Of a stretch of 64,000 nt of DNA, positions 47,134 through 58,992 are shown in pieces (the first letter of the stretch is position 1; each line of letters begins with the position of its first letter). The stretch is from Leptodontidium sp. MPI-SDFR-AT-0119. Its lineage: Eukaryota; Ascomycota; Leotiomycetes; Helotiales; Leptodontidiaceae. The notes below the pieces were generated by a model, which did not search any database, had not been told where the DNA came from, and saw only the letters and a list, made by a program, of their open reading frames with translations. The translations under genes and the position numbers were made by a program. The stretch is taken from the NCBI GenBank assembly GCA_020726505.1, contig JAHLEZ010000001.1, forward strand, positions 3,410,001 to 3,474,000. The letters run 5' to 3'.

Positions 47134-47139
47134 TATAAA
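47134..47139 (+). promoter_or_regulatory. TATA box of the tyrosinase gene
   Basis: TATAAA lies 74 bases upstream of the chosen ATG (47213), a typical distance when the 5' UTR is short. Confidence 0.5.
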
Positions 47140-47212
47140 CCTGGCCATCGCCACGTGGAAAACAGAGAGATCACCACCCACTGTCATTTCCATCGATCCT
47201 TCAGCGGCCAAG

Positions 47213-48880
47213 ATGCAGCTTGTCAACTACCTTGCAATCACTTTGGCCTCGGTGGCAAGTTTTGGCTCATGTGTGCCAGCGGTGGAAAAGAGGCAGGAGA
47301 GCTGCAACCAAGACAACTGTTACAGACAGATGGAGCAGAACCTTGGCAAAGCTTCAACCTTCTGTCCAACTTTCACTCTCTCCTCGGCGATGGCTCTCCC
47401 AACCTGTGTGTCTATGTGCCAGGATCTACCATTGAGAGTCTCTTCAGCTTGTGCTTGTCTCGTTCCAACGACACCAGCTCCTATCACAGCCACTGTGGCC
47501 ACCCCTCCGGCAACGACAACTAAGCCATTGGCGTGTAACCAAGATAACTGCTATAGAAAATTGCAAGCCAGTTCTTCCCAAGCATCTGGTTTCTGTCCAA
47601 CATATACTCTATCACCAGCAACTGCGCCCATCCCAACATTCGCCAATAGCTGTGGAGGCCTCCCATCCAGAATCTCTTCAGCATATTCGTGTCTCTACCC
47701 TCGTACGGCTGTACCAATTGGTACCACCGTCTCGGCCCCAACGTCTACCGCAACATCTTCGTGCAAGAACCCAGCTGTGCGCAAGGAATGGAGGGGAATG
47801 ACGACGACAGAGAAAGATGCGTATATTGACGCAGTTCTCTGCTTGACGAAGACTGATGCCATTTCTGGCATTTCTGGAACCGTTAACCGATATGATGATT
47901 TCCACGCCGTAAGTTCGTTCACATGCCAACTGTCTCATCCATCCTCACTGATGGCTCACAGGTCCACAATAACCAAACTCCAAACATCCGTAAGTGCCAC
48001 CCACCATCTGCAAAACCCTCTCCAATTTTAAAGAAAACCGCTCTGACATATCATAGATTGGGTTGGGCACTTCATCCTCTGGCATAGATACATCACTGCT
48101 GCATATGAAGCAGCACTGAGAGATGAGTGCGGATAGACCGGTGGACAGCCGTAAGTGATTTCCAACCGCATCACGAATCGGAACTAACTTGCCAGATACT
48201 GGGACTGGGCTCGCGATGCCGACACAACCAGCTCATCAAGCACCGCAATCTTCGAGACCGATATCTTCAGTCCCACAGCCGGATTTGGAGGCAACGGTCC
48301 ATATATAGCGGAAACTACCCCAGAACAAAATCCATTCGGAATAACTGGCAGGACTGGCGGTGGCTGCGTGCCTGATGGCCCATTCGCATACCCAGCTTTC
48401 CAAGTCAACTACCCCGGCCCAGCCAAATGCTTGACAAGAGATTTCATCCCTACCATCATGAACACCTTCGCTGCTAAAGCGAATGTTGACGTTGTGATGG
48501 CCCAGCTAGATTACACAGCATTTGCCAAGCAGGTTGAGAATGAGCCTGTCTTCTCAATACCTAACATCCACGGAAGCGGACACTTCGGCGTGGGTGGTGT
48601 TTTGGGCACGATTGGAAATGCGTACAACTCTCCTGGAGACCCTCTGTTTTACCTCCACCACGGTAATCTCGATCGGATCTTCGCCGAGTGGCAAAACATC
48701 GACCTCGAGCAACGTCTCAATGAGGTCGGTGGTCCAATCATCCCGTTCAACTATGGTGGTGAGAATGTCACTCTGGACTTCACAATCAACTTGACGCCTA
48801 TTGCTCCAGCCATCACTTTGAGGGAAGCTTTGAATGCTCAAGGAGATACTTTCTGCTACACGTACGATACCCTTCTTTGA
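47213..48880 (+). pseudogene. secreted tyrosinase with two N-terminal Cys-rich repeats and an in-frame TAG
   Basis: Four exons: 47213-47908, 47962-47989, 48057-48150 and 48196-48880. All junctions keep phase, about 500 codons. A signal peptide (about residues 1-20) precedes a Kex2-like EKRQ site. Two Cys-rich repeats follow, each starting CNQDNCYR and ending near SSACACL/SSAYSCL, then a Ser/Thr-rich linker and the tyrosinase domain. CuA ligands: His 231 or 234, 242 and 251 (FILWHRY). CuB ligands: His 398, 402 and 427/428 (HGSGH and FYLHHGNLDR). Codon 268 is TAG (48134-48136), in a family motif where Tyr is expected (ECG-Y-TGGQPYWDW). Family role: oxidation of phenols to quinones, for melanin or host-phenol metabolism. 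With the stop, only a CuA-containing fragment would be made. Confidence 0.82.
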
Positions 48881-49386
48881 GGGTGAGAAATGCGCAGGTA
48901 GTGTGGTGATGGTGGGTGAGAAGACTGGGATACACTTGTACATAGGCAGTAACTAGACAGCGCTTCGGTACTTAGCCACATTCACTTTCAAATACGTAAT
49001 AGTATGGAAATTGCGGAACTAGCGGCAGACCGATATTTTGCTTGATGTAAAGTGAAAATGAGGCAAATGACAACCCAGTACAAGAAAAGGTTTCGTCGGG
49101 TCAAGCCAAAATTAACAGCACGCAAAAATTCGCACTCGCGGAGGGTCGGTAATATGGGCTAAGTCACAACAAAGTGGCAGAAGAAGGAATCGTAAAAATC
49201 AATTTGCAAGATCTGGATCTGTGCATACTCTCACACCACACCCTTCGTTGACAGACATAAAAGTGCATGGTATATCTACACCCACGGGTACTGAACAAGG
49301 CCATTGACTAGAGCCACCCGAAAGACAACCGTAACGCCACGTTATCCGTTCCTTTTTACGTTTCGCAAACTCGATCGACAAGACGT
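48881..49386. other. intergenic between convergent genes
   Basis: 3' flanks of the tyrosinase and EBP2 genes; nothing else seen. Confidence 0.5.
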
Positions 49387-50615
49387 CTATTTCTTCCCGG
49401 CTCTCCTGGCCTTTCCAGGCCTCTGCTTTACGACACCCTTCATCTTCTTACTTGAGAACCCTCTCAAATCACCAGTACTCTGTGCATCACCACTCTTCTT
49501 GAATCGCTTCTTGCCGCCGTGACCGTATTTCTCGTCTTTCTTCGCGCGCTTGTTGGGTCCTTGTCGGTCTTTCCTCGAATTCTTGCCAAGCTCCTCTTCA
49601 ACACCAACATCAAACATCTCGGCTTCATTCGTAGCTTCTGTATCCGCACCTTGACGCTCTATTAAACAATTAGCACAGCCTCCAAGCGCAGTTGTGAGAG
49701 CCACTTACTTCTCTTCAACGTCTTGATATTGTCCAAGGTCTGCTTCCGCTCTTTATCACGCTCTTGCAGCTTCGCGACCTGTACCTGCTTGCCAAACTTC
49801 TTCAAGTCTCGTTGCTTCCTAGCTTCCGCACTGGCTTTCTTGCCAGCTGCCTCATCGATCAGCTTCGCCTTGATCTTAGCCATATGCTCATCTGCCTTGA
49901 CCATTTCCGCAAAATAGTCCGTAGGTCTGGTGAATGGTACGCCTTCTGCCTTCAGTTGTTTCCGTGCTTCCTGGACCGCAGATAGAGACTGCGCGTAAAA
50001 TGCCAATTCGCGATTCAGATCATCGGACACATCGGCAATTTCCACAGGCGCAGACGTAGTGACAGATTGGTGTTCTGAGAAGGGGAGTTTGGAAATTGGT
50101 AGAGCAATTCGTTTTAAGGCTGCAGTGAGGGCGACTGTGTTGTTGATCGTTAGGCGTTGGTGGGGGATAAGATCCTCTTTCTCGTCGTCCTCCAAATCCT
50201 CAAGGTCTGACATTGGGATATCCTCATCGTCCTCGTCCTCGGAGTCTTCGTTGTTCTGATCGTTCTCGCCCGCTGAAGAGTCACTGTCGCTTTCGTCGAT
50301 ACCAGCAAAGTCAATCTGGTTGCTGTTAGAAGCTATCCTTCGCGGCGCATATGCAAGACTTACCTTCATAGGTTCCTCAATCTCTTCGTCACTTCCACTT
50401 TCTTCCTCGCTCAACTCTTCATCTCCATTGGCCTTTTCTTCCTCAACATCCTCCCAATCCTCCTCTGCAGGCTTCTCCCCGCCTTTTTTGGCCGACTTTT
50501 CCTTGTTCAGCTTGTTCGCAAGCTTTTCCTTCTTCTTCAAATGTTGCTTGCCATAATCGACTCCCTTGTCCGCGGCCAAAGCCATCTTCAGCTTGCTTTT
50601 CGTTTTCGCAACCAT
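49387..50615 (-). CDS. EBP2: rRNA-processing protein EBP2
   Basis: Exon 1 (50615-49709) and exon 2 (49658-49387) join across a 50-nt intron (GTAAGT donor, AATAG acceptor) in phase, giving 392 residues. The N-terminus is Lys-rich. A long acidic region follows (DESDSDSSAGEN and D/E runs), then the conserved EBP2 core: DLNRELAFYAQSLSAVQEAR, FTRPTDYFAEMVKADEHMAKIK, KKFGKQVQVAKLQERDKERK. The basic tail (KKRFKKSGD and so on) resembles the family C-terminus. Role: nucleolar factor for 27S pre-rRNA processing and 60S assembly, partner of Rrs1 in yeast. Intact. Confidence 0.93.
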
Positions 50616-50888
50616 TTTGGCAGTAATGTGGTGTTGAGTCCGAGTTTCTGGAGAGCATGCGAGGGTGAAAGAGCTTGATTCGAAAATAATTTGATCGCAG
50701 CAATTTGAACTGCCCGCGCTAGCTCACCGCCTACCGTATCGGCTGGTGTACATTAATTTCATGAACAATGCAAAATTTATGATATTGATAACTTTCTTAA
50801 CTTCTCTCCTCAGCCACATTGCTTTACAAAATCAATATTGATTACTTCTTTAGTCCATTGGCTCCGAATATCATCTTACTGCCTGTGT
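50616..50888. other. short intergenic region
   Basis: Promoter side of EBP2 and 3' flank of the HeLo gene; AT-rich around 50.76-50.84 kb. Confidence 0.5.
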
Positions 50889-53030
50889 TTACATTCCGAA
50901 ACGCTCCAGTGGCTTCAATACTTTCCAATAAAACTCCTTCTCAATCCCGATTTCCTCGAAATCCTCATCTACGTAATACTCTTCTCTCCTTTCCTCCTTC
51001 GTCTCTTTCGGGTCATGGTAAGGAGATGAATTGACCTTCGAGGCTGCTTGGCCTCCCAATAAGCAAAAGAGGACTGCCTCTTGATATGCAGCCCCCATCT
51101 CAGGAGCGATCTCCTCTTCCGCGGTCTTCAAAATGGATTTCCACCATTCCTCAGCCCGGGATCCGCTCGAAATAGTCTTGTCCTTCATCTCCATCATCTT
51201 TCTTTCTCCCTCGTCAGTCAGAGCAATGATCGGTTCCCAAAATGCAATCTCAATGAGGATAATTCCGAGGCTGTAGATGTCGAAACTTTTTCGAAACCGC
51301 GGATACCGACCATGATGTCCAGTGGTTAATCTAAGTCGGTGCACGTACATGTCGAGATCCCCAATGCCCTCGTTGCCTTGCTCTGAGGGGAAAATACGCC
51401 TCTGGTCATCGGGGCGCGAATACTGCCATCCAACCAAGAATAGCTGGTCAAGATTCAGTTCGTCCGTTGAGCGGTCTCTGAAGAAAATCACATTATAACT
51501 AGATATTTTTCTGTGGACCCAACCAGCACATCGGAGTTGATACAGGGCAATGGATAGACTTCGAGCGAGCTTAAATCTTACTTCTAAGGACGGTACTTTG
51601 GGATTGTCTGCATTGTACGCGTCTCCAAGAAGATCTCTCAGACTAACTGGTACGCTTTTGGGAGACGCAAATTCCGGGTATTGATAGACGTAGCCCACCA
51701 GATCGTGTGTTGACCCGTCTTCTGTATGACCAGCGGCCGTGGTATATCCCAGACAGTTCAATACGCGAAACTCGGTGTCGGTAGTGGCTGTTCGAGAAAG
51801 AAGGCGAGCGATATGGTCTCGGCGATCCTTCAAATCTTGCTCAGTGAGCCCCGAAGCCCTCGATTCATGAGCAGTCGGGCGCCACTCTACGAGCGTGACC
51901 TGGCCAGGCATTTCGGCTGTAGATAAACTCTTGGGGTTAGTATCGATTTGCGTGTTCTGGGCGTTAGATATGTGGACTGATTGAAAGTAGACGGCTCTGG
52001 ACCTCGGAAGTGGAACGTATTTCCCCCTAATCCAGCGACCTTCGTGGCCATGGGTCTCCATCTGTGTGATCTTTGGCTCTGTAAGTCCATGGAATTGTCC
52101 AAACGGGATTTGCATGCTACCGGGCGAGCCTTCGATCCAAGTAGATGGCTTTGCAAATGGAGTGGCGGTATTCGCAGTGATATCTTTTCCCTCGCTCTGC
52201 ACAGTCTTCTCCACTGTCTCGGTTTTATTCAGACGCTTCAAACCAACTATCCGAGCAGCTTTTGACCCGTTCGTTCCCTCAATGTGACGAAGTTGTTCAT
52301 CAACATGTGATCTGGATCCAATCAACGATCCATCCTCTAGTAATTTAAGCAACTCTCCAGCAAGACCCCGGTTCAGACTCGCTCTCTCCCGCCTAGGAAG
52401 AAGGTTCTGCAAGCCATCATTGAAGCGAGTGAGCTTAGCCAGAATCTCTTCCAAATCCTGCTTGTCTTTCAGAGCCCACCTGCCCTTGGCTATGACCTTG
52501 GTGCGAATGGAGATTTCCTTGGCTTGCTTCGCCTGCTTACTAGAAACATTGGATAATGCCTCTCTTGATGACTGACTTGCTGTGGGATCTATCACGGAGC
52601 CAACCATTTTTGCCCCCGCCGGAGCCTGATACTTTTCTGCGATAGTCCGCCATTCGTCCAGCGATTTACTGATTCGACCGAGGACGTCTATAGCGACTTT
52701 TTGGAGCCCAGGAATTTGGAATTCATCGTCGATATTGTCGAGAAAATCAGTCTTCTTTTTATCTATGACTGCCCCCTCGTCGCTATCCTCGGAATCGAAA
52801 TCATCGTCAGAAATCGCTTTTGCTTCCGTCCCTTCTTCCTCATCTTTGAGCAGTCCCCAATCTCTACCCCACATCCGCAGGCGCAACTCTTCAACCTGAA
52901 ATTGGATATCCAGAGTGACAGCTGCGTCTCCAATAGTCATAGCCGTCGCCAGCGTTCGATAGGCATGAATGCAAGTCTGAAAAACAGATGCAATAGAAGC
53001 AACCCCAATCGCGAAAGAAACTGGCTCCAT
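50889..53030 (-). CDS. HeLo-domain protein with C-terminal pseudokinase-like domain
   Basis: A single exon of 713 residues from the ATG at 53030 (MEPVSFAIGVASIASVFQTC), which is the canonical start of HeLo (prion-inhibition/propagation) domains. Residues about 1-200 are HeLo-like helices with an acidic insert. A helical linker follows, then a kinase-like lobe: LYQLRCAGWVHRKISSYNVIFF around residue 505, where a catalytic HRD is replaced by HRK, no DFG is seen, and SFDIYSLGIILIEIAFW later. Family role: HeLo domains are membrane-toxic effectors in heterokaryon incompatibility and fungal innate immunity (HET-S type); kinase-like partners may regulate them. No amyloid motif is obvious. It is divergent from the ankyrin gene, with 357 bases between the ATGs. 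Intact. Confidence 0.85.
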   Translation of the reverse strand: MEPVSFAIGVASIASVFQTCIHAYRTLATAMTIGDAAVTLDIQFQVEELRLRMWGRDWGLLKDEEEGTEAKAISDDDFDSEDSDEGAVIDKKKTDFLDNIDDEFQIPGLQKVAIDVLGRISKSLDEWRTIAEKYQAPAGAKMVGSVIDPTASQSSREALSNVSSKQAKQAKEISIRTKVIAKGRWALKDKQDLEEILAKLTRFNDGLQNLLPRRERASLNRGLAGELLKLLEDGSLIGSRSHVDEQLRHIEGTNGSKAARIVGLKRLNKTETVEKTVQSEGKDITANTATPFAKPSTWIEGSPGSMQIPFGQFHGLTEPKITQMETHGHEGRWIRGKYVPLPRSRAVYFQSVHISNAQNTQIDTNPKSLSTAEMPGQVTLVEWRPTAHESRASGLTEQDLKDRRDHIARLLSRTATTDTEFRVLNCLGYTTAAGHTEDGSTHDLVGYVYQYPEFASPKSVPVSLRDLLGDAYNADNPKVPSLEVRFKLARSLSIALYQLRCAGWVHRKISSYNVIFFRDRSTDELNLDQLFLVGWQYSRPDDQRRIFPSEQGNEGIGDLDMYVHRLRLTTGHHGRYPRFRKSFDIYSLGIILIEIAFWEPIIALTDEGERKMMEMKDKTISSGSRAEEWWKSILKTAEEEIAPEMGAAYQEAVLFCLLGGQAASKVNSSPYHDPKETKEERREEYYVDEDFEEIGIEKEFYWKVLKPLERFGM

Positions 53031-53387
53031 GATTGTTCTTGTGATGTTCTTCTCAGATAGGAGGAGGGTGCCTGAAAGTTTTGAGAAAGTACATGAAGTC
53101 AAAGAATTGTTAGGCTCTTGGTGAAAGCTCACAGGTAGCACTGTGTGCCATGGACAGAAGTCCAGCGGCGACTGATCATTACTGCAGATTCGGCGGCCGG
53201 AGAGAGGCTTGGGGTTTCACATACCATGATATTGGGGGGCTATGCAAGTCAGCCATGGTGGAGAGCCAGGGGGATGGATTCGTCTCGCTTAAGCATGGGG
53301 GTGGTTTTATCTTCACCTCAAGAAGCACTTGCAAAGATTCCGCCAACATCATCATCTTTCGTCACGATTTACTGCTTGCATACTGAA
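53031..53387. promoter_or_regulatory. shared promoter of the HeLo and ankyrin genes
   Basis: 357 bases between divergent ATGs. An upstream open frame exists on the plus strand (from 53145) in phase with the ankyrin gene but without a good ATG context, so the true N-terminus could extend into this region. Confidence 0.45.
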
Positions 53388-56300
53388 ATGCCTTCGTATT
53401 GGGAGACGTACCCCGCTGCAAAATATCCAATCGAATTCAAGCTCCTAGATGACATAGTTCATGACGAGAGATACCGCCTGTACTCATACCCTGTTCTTGA
53501 ACGACCTCGGCAGTGCTGTTTGGACAGAGATAATCCCAATGAATTTAAATTCATTCCTCGAGACTTCTGCGTCCTGAAATCTCCTAGAAATGCCTCATGG
53601 CAGACAAGAAATGCACAAAAAAAGCCGAAGCTCGAAATTTTCGACACCGATGTCGTGCAGATACCAGCAATTGACCCGAATGATAAGTTTCACTCCAGCA
53701 AGCGTGATTGGAGCGGTGCCTCTTATTTCAACAGATACTATCACGACGGTTTGACTCGAGTCAATGTTGAGACCGTCTTCAGAGATCGCCTTGGACTATC
53801 AATTCCACTTAGCTCGGAGAGTACAGCAGATCAATGGGTTCCAGCGGTTATCCCCTACAATGTCGAAATTAAACAGAATACATGGGAGGATAGGCTTGCT
53901 GTGATCTTTGATGGAAATTTGAAGTTGTCTCAGCAATCTATGAAGCAAAGGACGAAAGAATACAGCCAGATGCTAAAGCCGAAAGTCTTGGGCCGGCTTT
54001 ACCTTGGTCTTTGGAGAGCTAAATGGGCGGAACAGAAGGAGAAGGCTTTGTTTCTCGAGGGGAGGAGTGATATTGCGAAGGATTTGGTGACAGAGCCAGT
54101 TTCAGTTGAAAGTCAAGCTGAGATATCTTCTGCGTCCAAAGGACGAGGTCGAAAGCGAAGAGCTGTGCTAAGGCAGCTTCGGACTGGAAGTGCCCCGTTG
54201 GTAATGGGGCCTACCTAGCATTGGAATTCCAACGAATGGGCTGACGCAAATCTAGAACCAACAGAAGGAGCTCGGCAAGTCTTCCACGAGTGCTCAGGAC
54301 ATTGCAGCTGGCAATGCACCAGTCAATCCACCAGTCCATCGTGGACGATTGCGGCGCCGTGAGCGACGAAAGAATGGAGGCAAGCAGAAGGAGTCAAAAA
54401 CAGATGCCCACCTGGACAGCATCAAGGGAATTTCAGTGAGCAATCAACTTCAAGCATTAGATCATTTAGGTATGAACAAAAGTAAAGTCTGGCGATTCAA
54501 CAACGGCGAAATCGGATTAGAAGGCCAGAACAACAAGACCCCAATTCTCCTTTCCTTCGCATTCGATAAATCAAAGACGGATGACATGACGGCAGAAAAT
54601 TCGAGCACAAGTGCCTCTGGGAGATTGCAAGATTCTGGTGAAGCCACCGAGGAAGCTTTCAAACCTAAAGGGGACAGGGTTCCTACATTGACCATTCGAC
54701 CTCATCCTGGCTCCGGAGGACTCACGACCCCCAAACTGTACAACATCATATCTTACTGCAACCACAATTCCGACATAAACGGCACGCCTGGGTTGCCAAA
54801 AGAACCAGTTGGAACTAGTGGATGGGATGAAAATAAATACGAGGATGTGCCCGATGTCGAAGACTACCAAATACATATCGCCGATCTAATTGACGAGGTA
54901 GGTGTAGTCGACTCGAAACATTGGGGTGCGAACGCATTCTTCTCAGCCATCGAGGCGGACCCAATCTCTCTGATCGTTCCTGCTTCTCCGTCGAGCCTTC
55001 CCGTTGTCACAGGCGCAGATCAAGACCAATACTGGCATAAATTTGCCGTTCTACTGCATGGCTTTACACATACTGGCGAGAATCGCGAGTTGCCATACTC
55101 GCTTGGATATGGAGTAGATCATAACAATCCCATTTTAGTCAGTAGAGATAACAGATGGGGATGTCTGGATGTGGATTTCGTATCCAGCAACTCGAAGAGA
55201 CCGCGGTGGAGAGCGGCTTGGAGATTTGATGTGAGTTCATGTCCTCGAGACGCTTTGAACTTGCAAGTAAAGACTTAACCGCTTCCAGATCTCTCCTATT
55301 TCTGACAGGTGCCAATGTTCACTGAACAATGTCGATCATGATTTGAATAGCTGCAAGCATCTTTACAAAGAGGAAGAAAAAGTTGGCGAGAATGCATGGC
55401 GCAGCCGCTATCTTCGTGATGAGGTACTTTGAATCCGAACCCTGCGTTAATTATCGGTTGTTGACGACCTTCTAGATTCTATCAGATCCAGTGACTTATG
55501 CGCACAAGCAATACGAGTTTCTCCGCGATCTAGAGAAAACACTGCACAAATATCATCCACCATACGTTTCGCCTGCGACGGATAAGTCGAGTTCAAATTC
55601 TTCAAGCTCCAGCGATGGCGAAAGTTCACCTGGAACCGATGGGGATGATGGCTCAAAAGCATCCTCTCCAGACGAGGATGAGGAGATTGTAGATCCTGGT
55701 ATATTGGGCGACGATGAAGTTAGTCAGGACGATATAAAAAAGCAAGATACTGTCAACGAACTAACGGAAGAAGAACAAGCCGAAGTAGAGAAGCAGAAAT
55801 CAAAGCACGCGAAGAGGACCTATGAGCTTGGAATATGCTCCTTGATGGCGCTGGGAGTTCCCAAAAACATCAACAGGGGAATCGAATTGATCAAGAAATC
55901 GGCCGAACTCGGATGCAAGAGAGGAAAGGCGACAGCGTATACCATAGCTTCGGCTTATGGCGTGGACCTTGGTGTTTCTAAAGAGACTTTGAAGACATGG
56001 CTGTGTGAGACGAGTCTTGAAGGCTCTCGCTTTGCACTCAGAGACTTGAGGGCAACTTTTCCAGCTATTTACAGAGAACACATGGCGGCTCGACGAGATA
56101 CATTCGACACGCGGCACCTTAAGACCATCAGCTGCAAGGACGACATCATCCCATATTTCGATCTCAGCAACCCCAGCTTGCTGCTCAAACAAATCGAAAA
56201 CTTCCAAGCCAATCTCAACGCCAAATCCAATGAAGCTGCCAAAGAATGGTCAAAAACTAGGATGGCAAGTTTGAGCGTAATGACCAAACTCACGGAAGGC

Positions 56301-58538
56301 AGCGATACCGAATCCCCAAGAATTTTCATTTTTGGCTCTCTTCTCCATATGGCTGCAACGTTCGGCTACATCGACGCTGTGAAGGTTCTCTTAGATGCTG
56401 GATTCGATATAGATGCTCATAACGGACTTCCCGCTCTTCGAGCGCCTCTCCTTTGTGCCATGAACAGAGGGCACGCAGAGATTGCAAAGCTACTCATCAG
56501 CCGAGGAGCAAGTTGTCAGCCATTGAACATGTGGGCTCTAGACGATATGTTCTGCGCTACCCCTACAGCTCTGCATTACTTAGTCAACATTGAAAACGAC
56601 AGTAAGATGAAAGAACTCGCTCAACTTTTGGTCAAGAACGAGGCAGATGTAAACTACAAATGCGACATTGAGTACTTGAAGCATCAAACACCCACTGAAG
56701 TCCCTGAACTGAGAGCTTAATCCGTCACTCCTCTTCGATGGGCAATCATACATCGGAAACCGCAAGTTGTGAGAATTCTGTTGACATTGGGAGCTAAATT
56801 CGCTTATGAGGAATATGTCCGGCCATCTCTAAAAGGCAAACCGGAAGCTGATGATCTTCAAAAGGGATGTCTGCTTCTGGAGACGCCATGTACGGATCTT
56901 GATATCCTCGAGATGTTCGTCGCACAAGCTCGACTCCCGGGCCTACCTATCGAATTCTCTCAGACGCCGCTTGGTCTTCTGGTATCAGAAGACGATGGAC
57001 CTGAGAGACGACTGAGGTTGGGATTTGGGGATTTTGACAGCATTCGAGAAGCACTGGACTTGTGTCTGGAAATACAGCCTGGATACGAAGATGTTGTGCT
57101 GTGGTCTGCTGTTCGGCATGATCATGTTGCGATTGTCAAATACCTCCTTGAGGATCTAGGATGGGATGTAGAAAGGCGGTGGAGGGGACTCACGAGTCTG
57201 CACACAGCCATTCTGTATGGGAGGACGGAGTTAGTACGTTACTTACTCGCTCATGGATCATATGCCACGGTGAAAACTTCAAGTCGTCAACTCACTTGCT
57301 TACATCTCCTCATGCTGGTCCCACGCCATCCACAGGTAGATCAAGAGATCTTCGACTGTATCTCTGACCTCGGCATCGAAGTTGACGCAAGAGAAAAAGT
57401 CGACGGCCTTACAGCTTTCCACCTCGCAGTCAGGAATCAAAAACTGCCCATAGTCAAACAACTCCTAGATATGGGAGGTGACTCTCTCATTCCCGCCAAA
57501 GACCAACTATCCCTCCTCTCCCAAGGGAAAGGAGGATATCTAGAACGCACCCCCGACCGTCCTCAAATTTTCACTGAGAACCTAACTATCCTTGGAGAAG
57601 TACTCTTACAGTGCAGCCAAGACAACTTCTACGACATGCCTTACGTCTCTGACTTGCTCATATTGCTCTTAGACCGAATACCCAACCCTTTATCAGAGGA
57701 AGACCTCCTGATAGACAAAGGCATATCCCTCACCCTCCTCCACATCCTCTCCACACTCCCTCCCCACTCAGGAGAACCACACACCTACCGCCGCGAAGCT
57801 AACTCAAGACGCTGGGACGAACCCATCCCAACACCACCACCAACATCAACCGCACCAGCCTCCCTCCTCCAACTCGTGCTAAACCGGTCCTCGTCCTCAG
57901 CAATCGACGTCTGCGATTCCCACGGCGACACACCCCTCCACTACGCCTGCGCTTCCCACCAACTCCACCACATCCGCACCCTCTTAGCAGCAGGCGCAGA
58001 TCCCAAGCTCGTGAACAACTTCGGTCTGAACGCCCTAGAGGTAATGGCATGGTCCGTGATATTCCTCTCAGGAAACACACTCCGCTTCAATGACCCGCGC
58101 AAATCCTGGCATCCAGCCATCGATTTCTCACCCGGTTACCAAAAATCGAAATACAAGCGCGGAAAACACGCTGCGAGTTCTCTCTCGATCGCGTTTTCGA
58201 TATTTGCAGATTTGGGGGTGGGTGTTGATGAGAGGTTGGAGAGGCTGGCTTTGAGGTGGCGTTTTGCAGGGATGAAGGATGAGGAGGAAGGGTATGATGG
58301 TGCGAGTGGGAGGTGGCTTGAGTTTGTGCCGGTGGAGAGTGCGAAGGGGATTGTGGGGGATAAGGAGCCTGATAGTAGGTATAAGAAGAATGGGAAGTAT
58401 AATTCGAAGTGGAGTGAGAGGGTGAAGAGACCGTATGTGTTGGTGAGTGTTAAGGGGCCGAGTAAATGGAGGACTATGTTTGGGACTGAGGAGTGGGATA
58501 GGCAGAATGAGGTTGATTTTGAGAGGAAGGCTTTGTGA
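53388..58538 (+). pseudogene. very long ankyrin-repeat protein with one in-frame TAA
   Basis: Four exons join in phase: 53388-54200, 54256-55230, 55289-55423 and 55476-58538 (1662 codons including the internal stop). The junctions have GTAATG, GTGAGT and GTACTT donors and CTAG/CCAG acceptors. The N-terminal 600 residues are of no known family, with basic (RRRERRKNGGK) and acidic stretches. A Sel1-like repeat (YELGICSLMALGVPKNINRG) follows, then ankyrin repeats in the C-terminal half (HMAATFGYIDAVKVLLDAG, LHTAILYGRTELVRYLLAHG, LHYACASHQLHHIRTLLAAG). At codon 1056 (56718-56720) TAA interrupts the ankyrin sequence immediately before VTPLRWAIIH; Gln (CAA) would be a one-step ancestor. A truncated product could keep the N-terminus and the first ankyrins. 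Possibly a partner of the divergent HeLo gene; this is inference. Confidence 0.75.
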
Positions 58539-58992
58539 GGATGGGGCTGAATGTTTGGATGGGTTGTTGAGTAGGTTGAAACAAGAGGCGGAGTTGACGA
58601 GGTGGAGTTTGTAATTTACGAGATTTGTCAGTGAGACTTTGAGAAGGAAAATTCGAGAATATTGTTTCACATCACAAGCATGGAAGAGGAAAAGTTATGT
58701 TGCATCATTTCATTTCATTCGTCTCTTATCGTCTCGCATCATGTTCTCAAAAGCCTTTCATAGGCGTGGCCCGTAGGCGTTTGGCAGAAAACTAATCTTA
58801 CACTCGTCATGACAAAGAAAGAAACGCGCCTCTCAAACGAAAACATCCCAATACGCGCGCCAAATGTAGACAACCCTATTGATGATTGCCTTAGACCAAC
58901 TCGAAGCACTTCTCCTCATGGTTCCAGATAAGGCCTCGTCAGCATCATCCGTTCAGGCTTCAGCCTCGAGAAAAGAATCCTCAGATTCGACC
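58539..58992. other. intergenic between convergent genes
   Basis: 3' flanks; no other feature seen. Confidence 0.5.

Noticed and set aside
47213..48880. A biosynthetic gene cluster around the tyrosinase
   Set aside because: No polyketide/peptide synthase, cytochrome P450 or cluster regulator lies nearby; the neighbours are a receptor and EBP2.
58128..58670. 180-residue Leu/Pro/His-rich minus-strand frame
   Set aside because: It is the antisense shadow of the 3' end of the ankyrin gene.
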